The position numbers were made by a program, and so were the translations under genes. This document shows positions 1 to 9,888 of a DNA stretch of 64,000 nucleotides, one piece after another (position 1 is the stretch's first letter; each line of letters starts with the position of its first letter). The notes under the pieces are model-generated. The model saw nothing but the letters and a program-made list of their open reading frames with translations, ran no database searches and was not told the origin of the DNA. Source of the DNA: Halomonas qaidamensis. GTDB taxonomy: Bacteria > Pseudomonadota > Gammaproteobacteria > Pseudomonadales > Halomonadaceae. The stretch lies in the NCBI RefSeq assembly GCF_025917315.1, contig NZ_CP080627.1, forward strand, positions 3,038,001 through 3,102,000, given 5' to 3'.

Positions 1-3000
1 GCCAACTCATTCACTGCTTTCAACTGGCTGACGTTGACCGCATCGGTATCTGTCGCACCGGCAGCCACGTTGGTGATACGACGCTCACTACCACTGGTGC
101 CGACGGAAACTTCGCTAGCTGCTGAATCAGCTGCCACAGACGTCGCGCCTGTGGGTACATAGGCTGTTGCTGTTAGGGTGCTACCATTAGCAACAGAGCC
201 GCTACCCAGCGCAACACCCGCGTCATAAGTAACATCCGCATTTTTGCCAAGTGCAACACCATCGCTCTCGCCGACCGTCGAGGCCTTAGCACCGTCACCA
301 ATCACCACATTACCTGCACCATTGGCTTGAGCATTCATACCAATGGCAATATCACCTTGGCCAAAAGTGGTAGCGTCATTACCGATGGCTACCTGGCCAC
401 TTCCAAAGACCTGTGTTGTAGCGCCATCACCCACAGCAACTGAAGAATCGCTCGCGGCTAACGCGTTGGTACCTGCTGCAAGAGCATTGACACCTGTTGC
501 ACCGTCGTTGTTGAAGTTGCCTTGTTGGGTGCCATTATCATTGACGCTGTAGTAGCGAATTCTCTGTGCTGCTAATTGATTAACGTTGACAGCATCGGTG
601 CCAGCGACACCAGGTGCCAGGTTGGTGATGGTGTTCCCCCCCATGTTGATGCCGGTGTTATTAATCACCGGACCACCGTTGATGGTGAGGCTGTCAGCCG
701 TCAGATCTGGCGACGTGGCAACCGTAATATCGGTGCCCGTACGCGTAATATCGATGTTTTGACCATCTATGAATTGGACGGTGGCATTGGGTGCAACGTT
801 TGTCGCTGTATCGCCGTTGGTCTGCACGTTCCAACCAGCATTGGCAACATTGCTAACGCTTGTCAGCTGCTCCTGGGTCGCTGCTTGGCCACCGGTGTAA
901 GTGGCGTTCGGGTCGAAGGTGGTGTTGGTCAGGCCACTAATCGTGCCGGCATCGCCATCAATCGAGACAGGGTTGGTAGACCCCACACTGAGCACGTCCG
1001 CTAGGCCAAGCTGTACACCGTCTGCCGTGGTGGTAGAGGTAACGTTGGCATCACCGTTAACATTAATGGTGTCGCCTAACGCGTACTTGTTCGACGTAGC
1101 ACCGTCGCCAAAGTTAATGCCTTTGTCGATCTCGGCAGCATTGTTGGTGATGTTGGTCGTGTTGGTCGTGACATTTTCATTCGTCGCGAACAGCTGGCTG
1201 CCGTTGACAGCGTCCGTCGATGTCGCGCTGAGATCACCCGCTTGCACGTTGGTGATCTTGTCACCCCCTACGTCCAGGCCATCCACCGTACTGGTGATCA
1301 CGGTGTTATTGGTAGCATCACCAATTGTTACCTGAGTGAACTCAACTTCGTCAGCAGTCGCAACTTCAATCACCTGATCGGCATTGCGGCTTATCTCGAT
1401 ATTCTTGCCATCGATAAACTGAACCGTTTCACCCGGTGCGACGTTATCCGCGGTTTCAGCATTAACCTGAACATCCCAGCCAGCATTGGCCAATTCATTC
1501 ACTGCTTTTAATTGGCTGACGTTAACCGCGTCAGTGTCAGTTGCACCAGCAGCCACATTAGTAATGCGACGCTCGTTACCAGCACTACCGACTGAAACTT
1601 CGCTATCCGCCGTGGGCGCTGCAACAGCGATCGGGTTGCCGTTAACATCCAGCGGTTGGTAAGCCGCTGTACTCAACGTGCTGCCGTCGGCAACGGAGTT
1701 GGAACCCAGAGCAATGCTGTTGGTTGCTGAGGCTTGGGCCCCTCGACCAATAGCAACAGCATTTGCGTTGCTTGCTTCTGCATTGCGGCCTATCGCGTTT
1801 GAAGAGTTGCCAGAAGCAATAGCCTGGAATCCCATCGCATTTGAAGAGCCACCTGATGCAGTCGCCTGGAAGCCCATCGCATTTGTGTAATCCGCAGAAG
1901 CGGTTGCGTCACGACCAATTGCATTTGAGAACTCTCCAGAAGCAATTGTCTGATGGCCTATCGCATTTGAAACACGAGCAGAAGCCGTTGCGTTACGGCC
2001 AATCGCATTTGAAAATCCTGCCGAGGCATTTGAAGAAGTACCAATCGCAGTGGCGTACTCCGCTGAAGCAGTTGCATTTTGACCTATAGCATTTGAACCC
2101 AATGCTGAAGCCTTTGACTCAAAGCCTATGGCAACACTTCTGTCTCCCTCGGATGCAACTCCATTACCCACTGCTACACTTCTATTTCCACTTGCTGCCG
2201 CATCTACACCCGCAGCCAGGGCGTTGGTACCTACTGCCCCGTCATTATTGAAGTTGCCTTGCTGAGTGCCAGCATCATTCACGCTGTAGTAGCGGATTTT
2301 CTGTGCTTCTAATTGATTAACGTTGACAGCATCGGTGCCAGCGACACCAGGTGCCAGGTTGGTGATGGTGTTCCCCCCCATGTTGATGCCGGTGTTATTA
2401 ATCACCGGACCACCGTTAATGGTGAGGCTGTCAGCCGTCAGATCTGGCGACGTGGCAACCGTAATATCGGTGCCCGTACGCGTAATATCGATGTTTTGAC
2501 CATCTATGAATTGGACGGTGGCATTGGGTGCAACGTTTGTCGCTGTATCGCCGTTGGTCTGCACGTTCCAGCCAGCATTGGCAACATTGCTAACGCTTGT
2601 CAGCTGCTCCTGTGTCGCTGCTTGGCCACCAGTGTAAGTGGCGTTCGGGTCGAAGGTGGTGTTGGTCAGGCCACTGATCGTGCCGGCATCGCCATCAATC
2701 GAGACAGGGTTGGTAGACCCCACACTGAGCACGTCCGCTAGGCCAAGCTGTACACCGTCTGCCGTGGTGGTAGAGGTAACGTTGGTATCACCTTTAACAT
2801 TAATGGTGTCGCCTAACGCGTAGTTATTTGACGTCGCACCGTCACCAAAGTTGAGACCTTTATTGATCTCGGTGGTGTTATTCGTCACGTTGGTATTCGT
2901 CGCGAACAGCTGGCTGCCGTTAACGGCGTCCGTCGATGTCGCGCTGAGATCACCCGCTTGCACGTTGGTGATCTTGTCACCCCCCACGTCCAAGCCATCC

Positions 3001-6000
3001 ACCGTACTAGTGATAACGGTGTTATTGGTAGCGTCACCAATTGTTACCTGAGTGAACTCAACTTCGTCAGCAGTCGCAACTTCAATCACCTGATCGGCAT
3101 TGCGGCTTATCTCGATATTCTTGCCATCGATAAACTGAACCGTTTCACCCGGTGCGACGTTATCCGCGGTTTCAGCATTAACCTGAACATCCCAGCCAGC
3201 ATTGGCAACATTGCTAACGCTTGTCAGCTGCTCCTGTGTCGCTGCTTGGCCACCAGTGTAAGTGGCGTTCGGGTCGAAGGTGGTGTTGGTCAGGCCACTG
3301 ATCGTGCCGGCATCGCCATCAATAGAGACAGGGTTGGTAGACCCCACACTGAGCACGTCCGCTAGGCCAAGCTGTACACCGTCTGCCGTGGTGGTGGAGG
3401 TAACGTTGCTATCACCGTTAACATTAATGGTGTCGCCTAACGCGTACTTGTTCGATGTAGCACCGTCGCCAAAGTTAATGCCTTTGTCGATCTCGGCAGC
3501 ATTGTTGGTGATGTTGGTCGTGTTGGTCGTGACATTTTCATTCGTCGCGAACAGCTGGCTGCCATTGACGGCGTCAGTAGATGTCGCGCTGAGATCACCC
3601 GCTTGTACGTTGGTGATCTTGTCACCCCCCACGTCCAGGCCATCCACCGTACTGGTGATCACGGTGTTATTGGTAGCGTCACCAACTGTTACCTGAGTGA
3701 ACTCAACTTCGTCAGCAGTCGCAACTTCGATCACCTGATCCGCATTGCGGCTTATCTCGATATTCTTGCCATCGATAAACTGAACCGTTTCACCCGGTGC
3801 GACATTATCCGCGGTTTCAGCATTAACCTGAACATCCCAGCCAGCATTGGCAACATTGCTAACGCTTGTCAGCTGCTCCTGTGTCGCTGCTTGGCCACCA
3901 GTGTAAGTGGCGTTCGGGTCGAAGGTGGTGTTGGTCAGGCCACTAATCGTGCCGGTATCACCGTTGATCGTGACAGGATTGGTAGACCCCACACTGAGCA
4001 CGTCCGCTAGGCCAAGCTGTACACCGTCTGCCGTGGTGATAGAGGTAACGTTGCTATCACCGTTAACATTAATGGTGTCGCCTAACGCGTACTTGTTCGA
4101 CGTAGCACCGTCGCCAAAGTTAATGCCTTTGTCGATCTCGGCAGCATTGTTGGTGATGTTGGTCGTGTTGTTAGCAACGTTGGTGTTTGTCGCGAACAGC
4201 TGGCTGCCGTTGACGGCGTCCGTCGATGTCGCGCTTAGGTCACCCGCTTGCACGTTGGTGATCTTGTCACCCCCCACGTCCAGGCCATCCACCGTACTGG
4301 TGATCACGGTGTTATTGGTAGCGTCACCAATCGTTACCTGAGTGAACTCAACTTCATCAGCAGTCGCGACTTCAATCACCTGATCGGCATTGCGGCTTAT
4401 CTCGATATTCTTGCCATCGATAAACTGAACCGTTTCACCCGGTGCGACATTATCCGCGGTTTCAGCATTAACCTGAACATCCCAGCCAGCATTGGCAACA
4501 TTGCTAACGCTTGTCAGCTGCTCCTGTGTCGCTGCTTGGCCACCGGTGTAAGTGGCGTTCGGGTCGAAGGTGGTGTTGGTCAGGCCACTAATCGTGCCGG
4601 CATCGCCATCAATCGAGACAGGGTTGGTAGACCCCACACTGAGCACGTCCGCTAGGCCAAGCTGTACACCGTCTGCCGTGGTGGTAGAGGTAACGTTGGC
4701 ATCACCGTTAACATTAATGGTGTCGCCTAACGCGTACTTGTTCGATGTAGCACCGTCGCCAAAGTTAATGCCTTTGTCGATCTCGGCAGCATTGTTGGTG
4801 ATGTTGGTCGTGTTGGTCGTGACATTTTCATTCGTCGCGAACAGCTGGCTGCCGTTGACAGCGTCAGTAGATGTCGCGCTGAGATCACCCGCTTGCACGT
4901 TGGTGATCTTGTCACCCCCTACGTCCAGGCCATCCACCGTACTGGTGATCACGGTGTTATTAGTAGCGTCACCAATCGTTACCTGAGTGAACTCAACTTC
5001 ATCAGCAGTCGCAACTTCAATCACCTGATCGGCATTGCGGCTTATCTCGATATTCTTGCCATCGATAAACTGAACCGTTTCACCCGGTGCGACGTTATCC
5101 GCGGTTTCAGCATTAACCTGAACATCCCAGCCGGTATTCGCTATATTTTCAACAGCGACCAACTGAGCGACGTTAACGGCATCATCTAATTCGGTACCAG
5201 CGGCAACGCTAGTGATTTGACGACTACCAATATCAACCGCACCGAGAGCGGCAACGGTGCCCGCAATGTTGGTCGAATCAGCAGCGGTAGCGCCGGTGGG
5301 AACGTAGCCAGCTACACCTGATTCAACAGTGGCAACTGAACCAGCACCCAAGGCTACGCCATTCACTGCTGTCACGTTCGAACTAAGACCAAGCGCAATG
5401 CCATTAGTTGCTGTCGAATCAACCGTCGCTGCAGTACCAAGAGCAATACCGGCATCAGCATTAGCTTTTGAGCTAGCGCCCAATGCCATGCCGTTTGTTG
5501 CTGTTACGTTCGCACTATTACCAAGCGCAATGCCACTATTTGCTGCCGCATCAACCGCCGCTGAAGCACCAAGAGCAATACCGCCATCAGCAGCAGCACT
5601 AGTAAGCGCACCAATTGCTACTGAACCACTTCCTGGGGAACGCGCATCAAGACCTTGAGCAATGGAGCTATCGCCTTCAGCGATGGCAGGCGCGTAAGCA
5701 GCAGGCGAGATGGCAATAGAAGCATTTCCTGTCGCCTGCGCACCGCCACCAATGGCTGTACCAGTATTGACAGTAGCTCCGCCGACATCTTTTCCGGCTA
5801 CCGCGTCAAAACCAATGGCTGTTCCAGAGACTACCTTTGCGCCTGCACCAACAGCAGTTGAAGCTAAATTATCACCGACTGCATAACCATTGGGGTTAGT
5901 AACACCAGTTAGCGCACCAGCAGAAATGGTTGAAGAACCAGCGTCTGCCCCATCACCGACGGCAACTGCACTCTCCCCTGAAGCGCTTGCATTGGTGCCC

Positions 6001-8441
6001 GCCGCCAGGGCGTTAACCCCAGAAGCACCGTCATTGTTGAAGTTAGCTTGCTGCGTACCGTCATCGTTGACGCTGTAGTAGTGGGTTTCGCTGGCCTTTA
6101 GCTGAGCAACGTTCACCGCATCGCTGTCTTCAGAACCAGCAGCAACACCCGTAATCTGGCGGAATACACCGCCTGTAGCATCGCCTACCGCAACCGCACC
6201 CGTTGTACTTTGGGTTGCGGCGATGCCTGCATCCAAGCCGTCAGCAGCGGCAGTGAGTGGGTTGTAGCCTGGGATGCCTGCGCCCGTATCTGCGATAGCG
6301 CCATTGCCCAGCGCCACCCCACCGGCAACGGTGACATCCGCGCCATTACCCATTACAAAGGCATCAGCGACATCAAGGTTATTGTCATTACCGATGATAC
6401 GGCTACCGGCTGCAGTGGCCGTAAGGGTATTGTTGTTACCAAAAGCACCGGCATTGTCGGCCTCAATGGTATTGTCGTTACCCAGTGCGTATGAGCCTGT
6501 ACCACTTATAATATTCGGGTCACCAACGGCCCCCGAATGATCGCCCGAAACTTCGTTTCCATAGCCAATACTGATACTTTGCTCACCAGAGGCTTTGGCA
6601 CCGGTACCCATGGCAATGGCGTCGAGACCAGAGGCTTGCGCGCCAGCACCCATAGCGATGGTGTTTTCAACCGAGGCAAGGCTTTCCTTACCAATAGCAA
6701 TACCATTATTGCCCTGTACATTGGCAAAATCGCCTAACGCAATGGCGCTATTGGCAGAGCCGGTTGCATCGCCATTGGTATCATAGGTGCCCACCTTGGC
6801 ATCCTGACCCAGGGCCATGCTTCTTTCGCCTGACACTTCAGACTGACGCCCCATGGCAATGGAGTGTTTACCGTCCACTGCAGTGGTAGAGCCGAGTGCA
6901 ATCGCGCTGGTAGAAACAGCTGTTGTTTGCGCATTACTACCAGCAGCAATAGAAGATAGCCCTAGTGCACTTGCAGGTCTGAACTCAGCGCCCGATAGGG
7001 CGATAGAGCCATTGCCCGCTGTTGCACCGCCACCAATAGCGGTGCCTGTAGCATCAGTACCCACTATGCCCGCATTTGCACCGACTGCCGTACCTGATAA
7101 GGCTTTAGCGCCATCACCCAAGGCTACAGAACCCATTAAAAACTCAGCAGGAAGTCCGGTACCCGTTGGGCTAAAACGCGACTCAGCTTGTGCGTTACGG
7201 CCTATGGCAATGGCATTTGCATTAATGGCTGCAGCTCTCGACCCTACGGCAATAGCATCATCACTATTCGCTTGTGAAGAGAAACCCAGCGAGATGGAAC
7301 GGTTACCGTTAGCACTATGGCGTGTCGTTTCTAACCATGTACCATCTGCTTGCGGTGCGGCGCTGTTACCAATGGCAATAGCGTTAATGCCTTCTGCCTC
7401 TAGCGCATTACCCATAGCAATTGCTTGAATGCCCGTTGCTGTTGTCACCCGGTTACGAGCAGTACCAATAGCAATGGAACGGTGCCCTTCAGCACGCGTT
7501 CCAGCACCCACGGCGGTACCCACTCGACCAGTACCCGTACCATCCGCCAAACCAGCATACGCATCATGCCCAATGGCGACAGAACCAACGCCATCGGCAT
7601 TCATGCCAATTGCAATACCACGTTGAAAAACATCCAAAGGAAGTGGCTGATTGATAAGCTCAATAGCAGTAGTGCCTGAGTTGCTGTTTAAACCCACCGA
7701 AACAGAACCACCACCACTGGATACACTATCTGCCCCTACCGCCACAGACCCATCGCCACCACCGGCGTTGGCTTTATGCCCCAGCGCGACTGTTCGATCA
7801 GAATTCGCCTCGCTTTGTCGTCCTATGGCGACCGCATTAAGTGCGGTCGATTTAGCCCATGACCCTAGAGCAATGGCTCCATCGGCAGTAGCGGTAGTAC
7901 GTTGATGGTCGTGGGTACCAATCGCAATCGAGAAATTTCCCGTTGCCTGGCTTCCAGCACCAATGGCTGTTGCTATTCCATTCGGGACCACCGAGTTCGC
8001 GCGAAAGCCTATCGCCACACCGCCGGATGATGTTGCCGTCTGGCCCAACGATGTACCCTGTTGGGTAGTACCACCACCATTAATGCGCCCTACCGCGGAC
8101 GAATTCCAGCCAATCGAAACCGCACCGTCCTCACATGCTTCAGCATTTGTGCCAATGCCAATACGGGTATTGTTAAACCCGTTATTAGCACATGTATTGG
8201 CATTCATTAGTGCATCAGCCCTTGCCTCCGGCGCTACCAGCATCAACGAGCCGGCGGCAAGCGCCACGGCGACCACGGCTGGGCGCAACAAGGCAGAAAT
8301 ACTGGAGGAGGTTTGCGGCGCTGGTAGTTGGCCAACGAGCCCTTGCCGGGTGGCGGATTTATCGCGGCTGCGGGCCGCTTCAGAAGTTACCACTAACCGG
8401 CCAAGCGTACGGTTCCAGATTAAGCGAAATACGTTATTCAT
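1..8441 (-). CDS. Giant trimeric autotransporter adhesin (YadA-like), 3' end outside the window
   Basis: The frame stays open from the ATG at 8441 to the left edge, about 2,813 codons without a stop. The N-terminus (MNNVFRLIWN..., then VVTSEAARSR) is an ESPR-type extended signal, followed by a hydrophobic stretch and a likely cleavage after ARA at residue 75. The mature part begins with many 14-15-residue YadA head repeats (SIAIG/GVAIG-type) down to about base 6120. Next come necks (DAVNVSQL and DAVNVAQL), a second head (about 6000-5200), a repetitive stalk (5133-2575), a third head (about 2290-1600), another stalk copy (1482-838), a fourth short head and a neck at the left edge. By family knowledge it should be a surface trimer anchored by a C-terminal YadA beta-barrel, which is not in the window. 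A GGAG-type ribosome site lies 11-12 bases before the ATG. The ligand is unknown. Confidence 0.95.
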   Translation of the reverse strand, partial: MNNVFRLIWNRTLGRLVVTSEAARSRDKSATRQGLVGQLPAPQTSSSISALLRPAVVAVALAAGSLMLVAPEARADALMNANTCANNGFNNTRIGIGTNAEACEDGAVSIGWNSSAVGRINGGGTTQQGTSLGQTATSSGGVAIGFRANSVVPNGIATAIGAGSQATGNFSIAIGTHDHQRTTATADGAIALGSWAKSTALNAVAIGRQSEANSDRTVALGHKANAGGGDGSVAVGADSVSSGGGSVSVGLNSNSGTTAIELINQPLPLDVFQRGIAIGMNADGVGSVAIGHDAYAGLADGTGTGRVGTAVGAGTRAEGHRSIAIGTARNRVTTATGIQAIAMGNALEAEGINAIAIGNSAAPQADGTWLETTRHSANGNRSISLGFSSQANSDDAIAVGSRAAAINANAIAIGRNAQAESRFSPTGTGLPAEFLMGSVALGDGAKALSGTAVGANAGIVGTDATGTAIGGGATAGNGSIALSGAEFRPASALGLSSIAAGSNAQTTAVSTSAIALGSTTAVDGKHSIAMGRQSEVSGERSMALGQDAKVGTYDTNGDATGSANSAIALGDFANVQGNNGIAIGKESLASVENTIAMGAGAQASGLDAIAMGTGAKASGEQSISIGYGNEVSGDHSGAVGDPNIISGTGSYALGNDNTIEADNAGAFGNNNTLTATAAGSRIIGNDNNLDVADAFVMGNGADVTVAGGVALGNGAIADTGAGIPGYNPLTAAADGLDAGIAATQSTTGAVAVGDATGGVFRQITGVAAGSEDSDAVNVAQLKASETHYYSVNDDGTQQANFNNDGASGVNALAAGTNASASGESAVAVGDGADAGSSTISAGALTGVTNPNGYAVGDNLASTAVGAGAKVVSGTAIGFDAVAGKDVGGATVNTGTAIGGGAQATGNASIAISPAAYAPAIAEGDSSIAQGLDARSPGSGSVAIGALTSAAADGGIALGASAAVDAAANSGIALGNSANVTATNGMALGASSKANADAGIALGTAATVDSTATNGIALGLSSNVTAVNGVALGAGSVATVESGVAGYVPTGATAADSTNIAGTVAALGAVDIGSRQITSVAAGTELDDAVNVAQLVAVENIANTGWDVQVNAETADNVAPGETVQFIDGKNIEISRNADQVIEVATADEVEFTQVTIGDATNNTVITSTVDGLDVGGDKITNVQAGDLSATSTDAVNGSQLFATNENVTTNTTNITNNAAEIDKGINFGDGATSNKYALGDTINVNGDANVTSTTTADGVQLGLADVLSVGSTNPVSIDGDAGTISGLTNTTFDPNATYTGGQAATQEQLTSVSNVANAGWDVQVNAETADNVAPGETVQFIDGKNIEISRNADQVIEVATADEVEFTQVTIGDATNNTVITSTVDGLDVGGDKITNVQAGDLSATSTDAVNGSQLFATNTNVANNTTNITNNAAEIDKGINFGDGATSNKYALGDTINVNGDSNVTSITTADGVQLGLADVLSVGSTNPVTINGDTGTISGLTNTTFDPNATYTGGQAATQEQLTSVSNVANAGWDVQVNAETADNVAPGETVQFIDGKNIEISRNADQVIEVATADEVEFTQVTVGDATNNTVITSTVDGLDVGGDKITNVQAGDLSATSTDAVNGSQLFATNENVTTNTTNITNNAAEIDKGINFGDGATSNKYALGDTINVNGDSNVTSTTTADGVQLGLADVLSVGSTNPVSIDGDAGTISGLTNTTFDPNATYTGGQAATQEQLTSVSNVANAGWDVQVNAETADNVAPGETVQFIDGKNIEISRNADQVIEVATADEVEFTQVTIGDATNNTVITSTVDGLDVGGDKITNVQAGDLSATSTDAVNGSQLFATNTNVTNNTTEINKGLNFGDGATSNNYALGDTINVKGDTNVTSTTTADGVQLGLADVLSVGSTNPVSIDGDAGTISGLTNTTFDPNATYTGGQAATQEQLTSVSNVANAGWNVQTNGDTATNVAPNATVQFIDGQNIDITRTGTDITVATSPDLTADSLTINGGPVINNTGINMGGNTITNLAPGVAGTDAVNVNQLEAQKIRYYSVNDAGTQQGNFNNDGAVGTNALAAGVDAAASGNRSVAVGNGVASEGDRSVAIGFESKASALGSNAIGQNATASAEYATAIGTSSNASAGFSNAIGRNATASARVSNAIGHQTIASGEFSNAIGRDATASADYTNAMGFQATASGGSSNAMGFQAIASGNSSNAIGRNAEASNANAVAIGRGAQASATNSIALGSNSVADGSTLSTAAYQPLDVNGNPIAVAAPTADSEVSVGSAGNERRITNVAAGATDTDAVNVSQLKAVNELANAGWDVQVNAETADNVAPGETVQFIDGKNIEISRNADQVIEVATADEVEFTQVTIGDATNNTVITSTVDGLDVGGDKITNVQAGDLSATSTDAVNGSQLFATNENVTTNTTNITNNAAEIDKGINFGDGATSNKYALGDTINVNGDANVTSTTTADGVQLGLADVLSVGSTNPVSIDGDAGTISGLTNTTFDPNATYTGGQAATQEQLTSVSNVANAGWNVQTNGDTATNVAPNATVQFIDGQNIDITRTGTDITVATSPDLTADSLTINGGPVINNTGINMGGNTITNLAPGVAGTDAVNVNQLAAQRIRYYSVNDNGTQQGNFNNDGATGVNALAAGTNALAASDSSVAVGDGATTQVFGSGQVAIGNDATTFGQGDIAIGMNAQANGAGNVVIGDGAKASTVGESDGVALGKNADVTYDAGVALGSGSVANGSTLTATAYVPTGATSVAADSAASEVSVGTSGSERRITNVAAGATDTDAVNVSQLKAVNEL
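838..1482 (-). repeat. Detached fifth copy of the 645-bp stalk repeat
   Basis: This 645-bp unit is nearly identical to the tandem units at 2575-5133 but lies 1,093 bp away, beyond an intervening head domain. The near-identity with the copy at 2575 extends on its low-coordinate side: about 560-1482 matches about 2297-3219 at a constant offset of 1,737 bp. This suggests a segmental duplication of neck plus stalk, or gene conversion between the copies. Confidence 0.9.
2575..5133 (-). repeat. Four tandem ~645-bp stalk repeats inside the adhesin gene
   Basis: Units start at 2575, 3199, 3844 and 4489. Three are 645 bp (215 codons). The unit at 2575 is 624 bp, having lost 21 bp in its Asn/Thr-rich coiled-coil part. 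Units are almost identical in DNA, differing by scattered single bases. Each encodes a block running from GWDVQVN through a FIDGKNIEI segment, a DAVNGSQLFA neck and an NNAAEIDKG segment to the next ANAGWDVQ. All lengths are multiples of three, so copy changes keep the frame. Confidence 0.93.
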
Positions 8442-8658
8442 TGCTTAGAACTCCACTAACTGTTCAGTGAGGAGGCGCGTTTACCTCGCACAACTATCTT
8501 TCCCTTGGCCATTTCGGTGTGGTGCTGAAGCGTTGAGGCGTAACACCTCACCTGGCAACCTCCATCCGACCGGGCAACCACTGACTACCAACGCGCAGAG
8601 CCACCTGAGTAAGCAACACTGCACTGCGTGATATGCGGTTTCCAAAGCACTAACACCC

Positions 8659-8674
8659 CTGTGTTAAAACACAG
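8659..8674. promoter_or_regulatory. Perfect palindrome upstream of the adhesin
   Basis: CTGTGTT-AA-AACACAG is a 7+2+7 perfect inverted repeat about 220 bp before the adhesin start. It could be an operator for a dimeric regulator or a small hairpin in the leader RNA. The sequence alone does not separate these. Confidence 0.35.
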
Positions 8675-8963
8675 AAGTTAGTTAATACCGTTCAAGGCGT
8701 TTATTTAGTGGGTTCATTCTCGTACTTAGATTAGTGCTAACTCAATACAGTGAAATTATTGTTCATATTTACTCAAGATACGCACAATTATTAACAAACA
8801 TCTGAAAACATTATTTAACCTTTATTAGAACAATAAAAATAAAAACACTTATAGATATTTAAAAAATAGTTATAAAAAACTTCATTTTGATAAAAAATAG
8901 TGGAAAAATGCCAGTAAAATATTACAAAAAGTTAAATAATCACCTCAAATTTCTCAAACACAA

Positions 8964-8989
8964 CACTGCCTTTGGCAGTGCCTTTTTAA
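8964..8989 (+). terminator. Terminator-like hairpin in the adhesin/regulator spacer
   Basis: A 7-bp stem (cactgcc/ggcagtg) with a TTT loop is followed on the plus strand by CC and then a T-rich run. No plus-strand gene lies upstream, so it may end a small RNA or antisense transcript reading away from the adhesin leader. Confidence 0.5.
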
Positions 8990-9693
8990 TTTAGAAACAC
9001 TGTTTTAATATTTAATGATTATTTATAATTTTATTTTCTCCCCTACCATACTCTCAGATTAACCATTGTTCACAAACAGGTTCTGTGCTGAAACAGTAAA
9101 ACGGCTTTCACTACTGCTATCACAGCGTGGTGGATTTCTTAACTCTAATTGTGTGGATAAAATCAAGCAGTCACAGACCATGGACAATCACTGATGTCAC
9201 CTCCATTAACGCACTCAATGAATGGTGCTATCATGCCATAATCAGCTGCTGGGTAACCTTTAGTGTCTATCGTTTGGATTAATTAAGGTATTATATTTCT
9301 AATTTAGATAGCTTGCTTAGCGCTAGTTCTATTTCCGTCACGTTCCTCTTACACCAATAGAGCGAATGTTAAGCAACGCAATTTTTTGACAGTACTTAAC
9401 ATTTGAAAGCATAAAGGTTAGCTTACTCACCGTTTGATATTTACATGATCTTAATTTGAAAAATTGTTGCTCGATTTTTTAGGAGAAATCTGCGACAACT
9501 ATAGTACTAGCATTTTACTACTAGGCGGGCTTAATTTTTCGATAGCTTATCCTTAAGGTAACGCACGGAAACCGTCTATCTTATGGTCGGCTTTTCTACA
9601 AGCACGCTAACAAAATTGCAGTTGAACTGATGTTTAGTCACTAAAATAAACCATTTTTTAACGATAAATGAACAGATTAGTAATTTTATCTTA

Positions 9694-9723
9694 TTGTTAC
9701 ATTAAGACGATCAACCCTATGAT
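9694..9723 (+). promoter_or_regulatory. Candidate sigma-70 promoter for the response regulator
   Basis: TTGTTA (9694-9699) and TATGAT (9718-9723) are 18 bases apart, about 165 bases before the regulator ATG. A second, weaker candidate is TTGACA at 9386 with CATAAA at 9410. Confidence 0.35.
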
Positions 9724-9888
9724 TCAGATAACACAAACGACTAATTAACAGTACTATCTGCGCTTGTATTGCTGATATCGAGGAAAACATATCGGACGAC
9801 CGCACTTTTGTTCTCGTTGAACTCTATGGATAGACCTACACAGCATGCTGCTTACTTTCACTGACAAGACACGACTTGGATATGGCCT

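Larger units (their letters stand above)
8442..9888. other. 1.45-kb divergent intergenic region, mostly AT-rich
   Basis: No convincing protein gene is seen on either strand. About 8442-8700 is richer in G+C and would be the 5' leader of the adhesin mRNA. It contains a perfect palindrome and a hairpin (gaggcg/cacctc around 8535) but matches no riboswitch family I recognise. 8750-9760 is strongly AT-rich and holds a terminator-like hairpin at 8964 and a candidate promoter for the response regulator. Long AT-rich spacers of this kind often carry regulatory sites for surface adhesins; that role is inferred here. Confidence 0.6.

Noticed and set aside
838..5133. CRISPR array or satellite DNA in the left repeats
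   Set aside because: Units are 645 bp, coding and in frame with conserved adhesin motifs; there are no short repeat-spacer patterns.
343..8470. Many plus-strand ORFs of 60-190 codons, several nearly identical, in 343-8470
   Set aside because: They lie antisense to the continuous adhesin frame. Their similarity simply reflects the adhesin repeats, and their proteins show no family pattern.
8442..8700. Cyclic-di-GMP or other riboswitch in the adhesin leader
   Set aside because: Hairpins and repeated GGTTGCC strings are present, but none of the conserved riboswitch core sequences I know could be matched.
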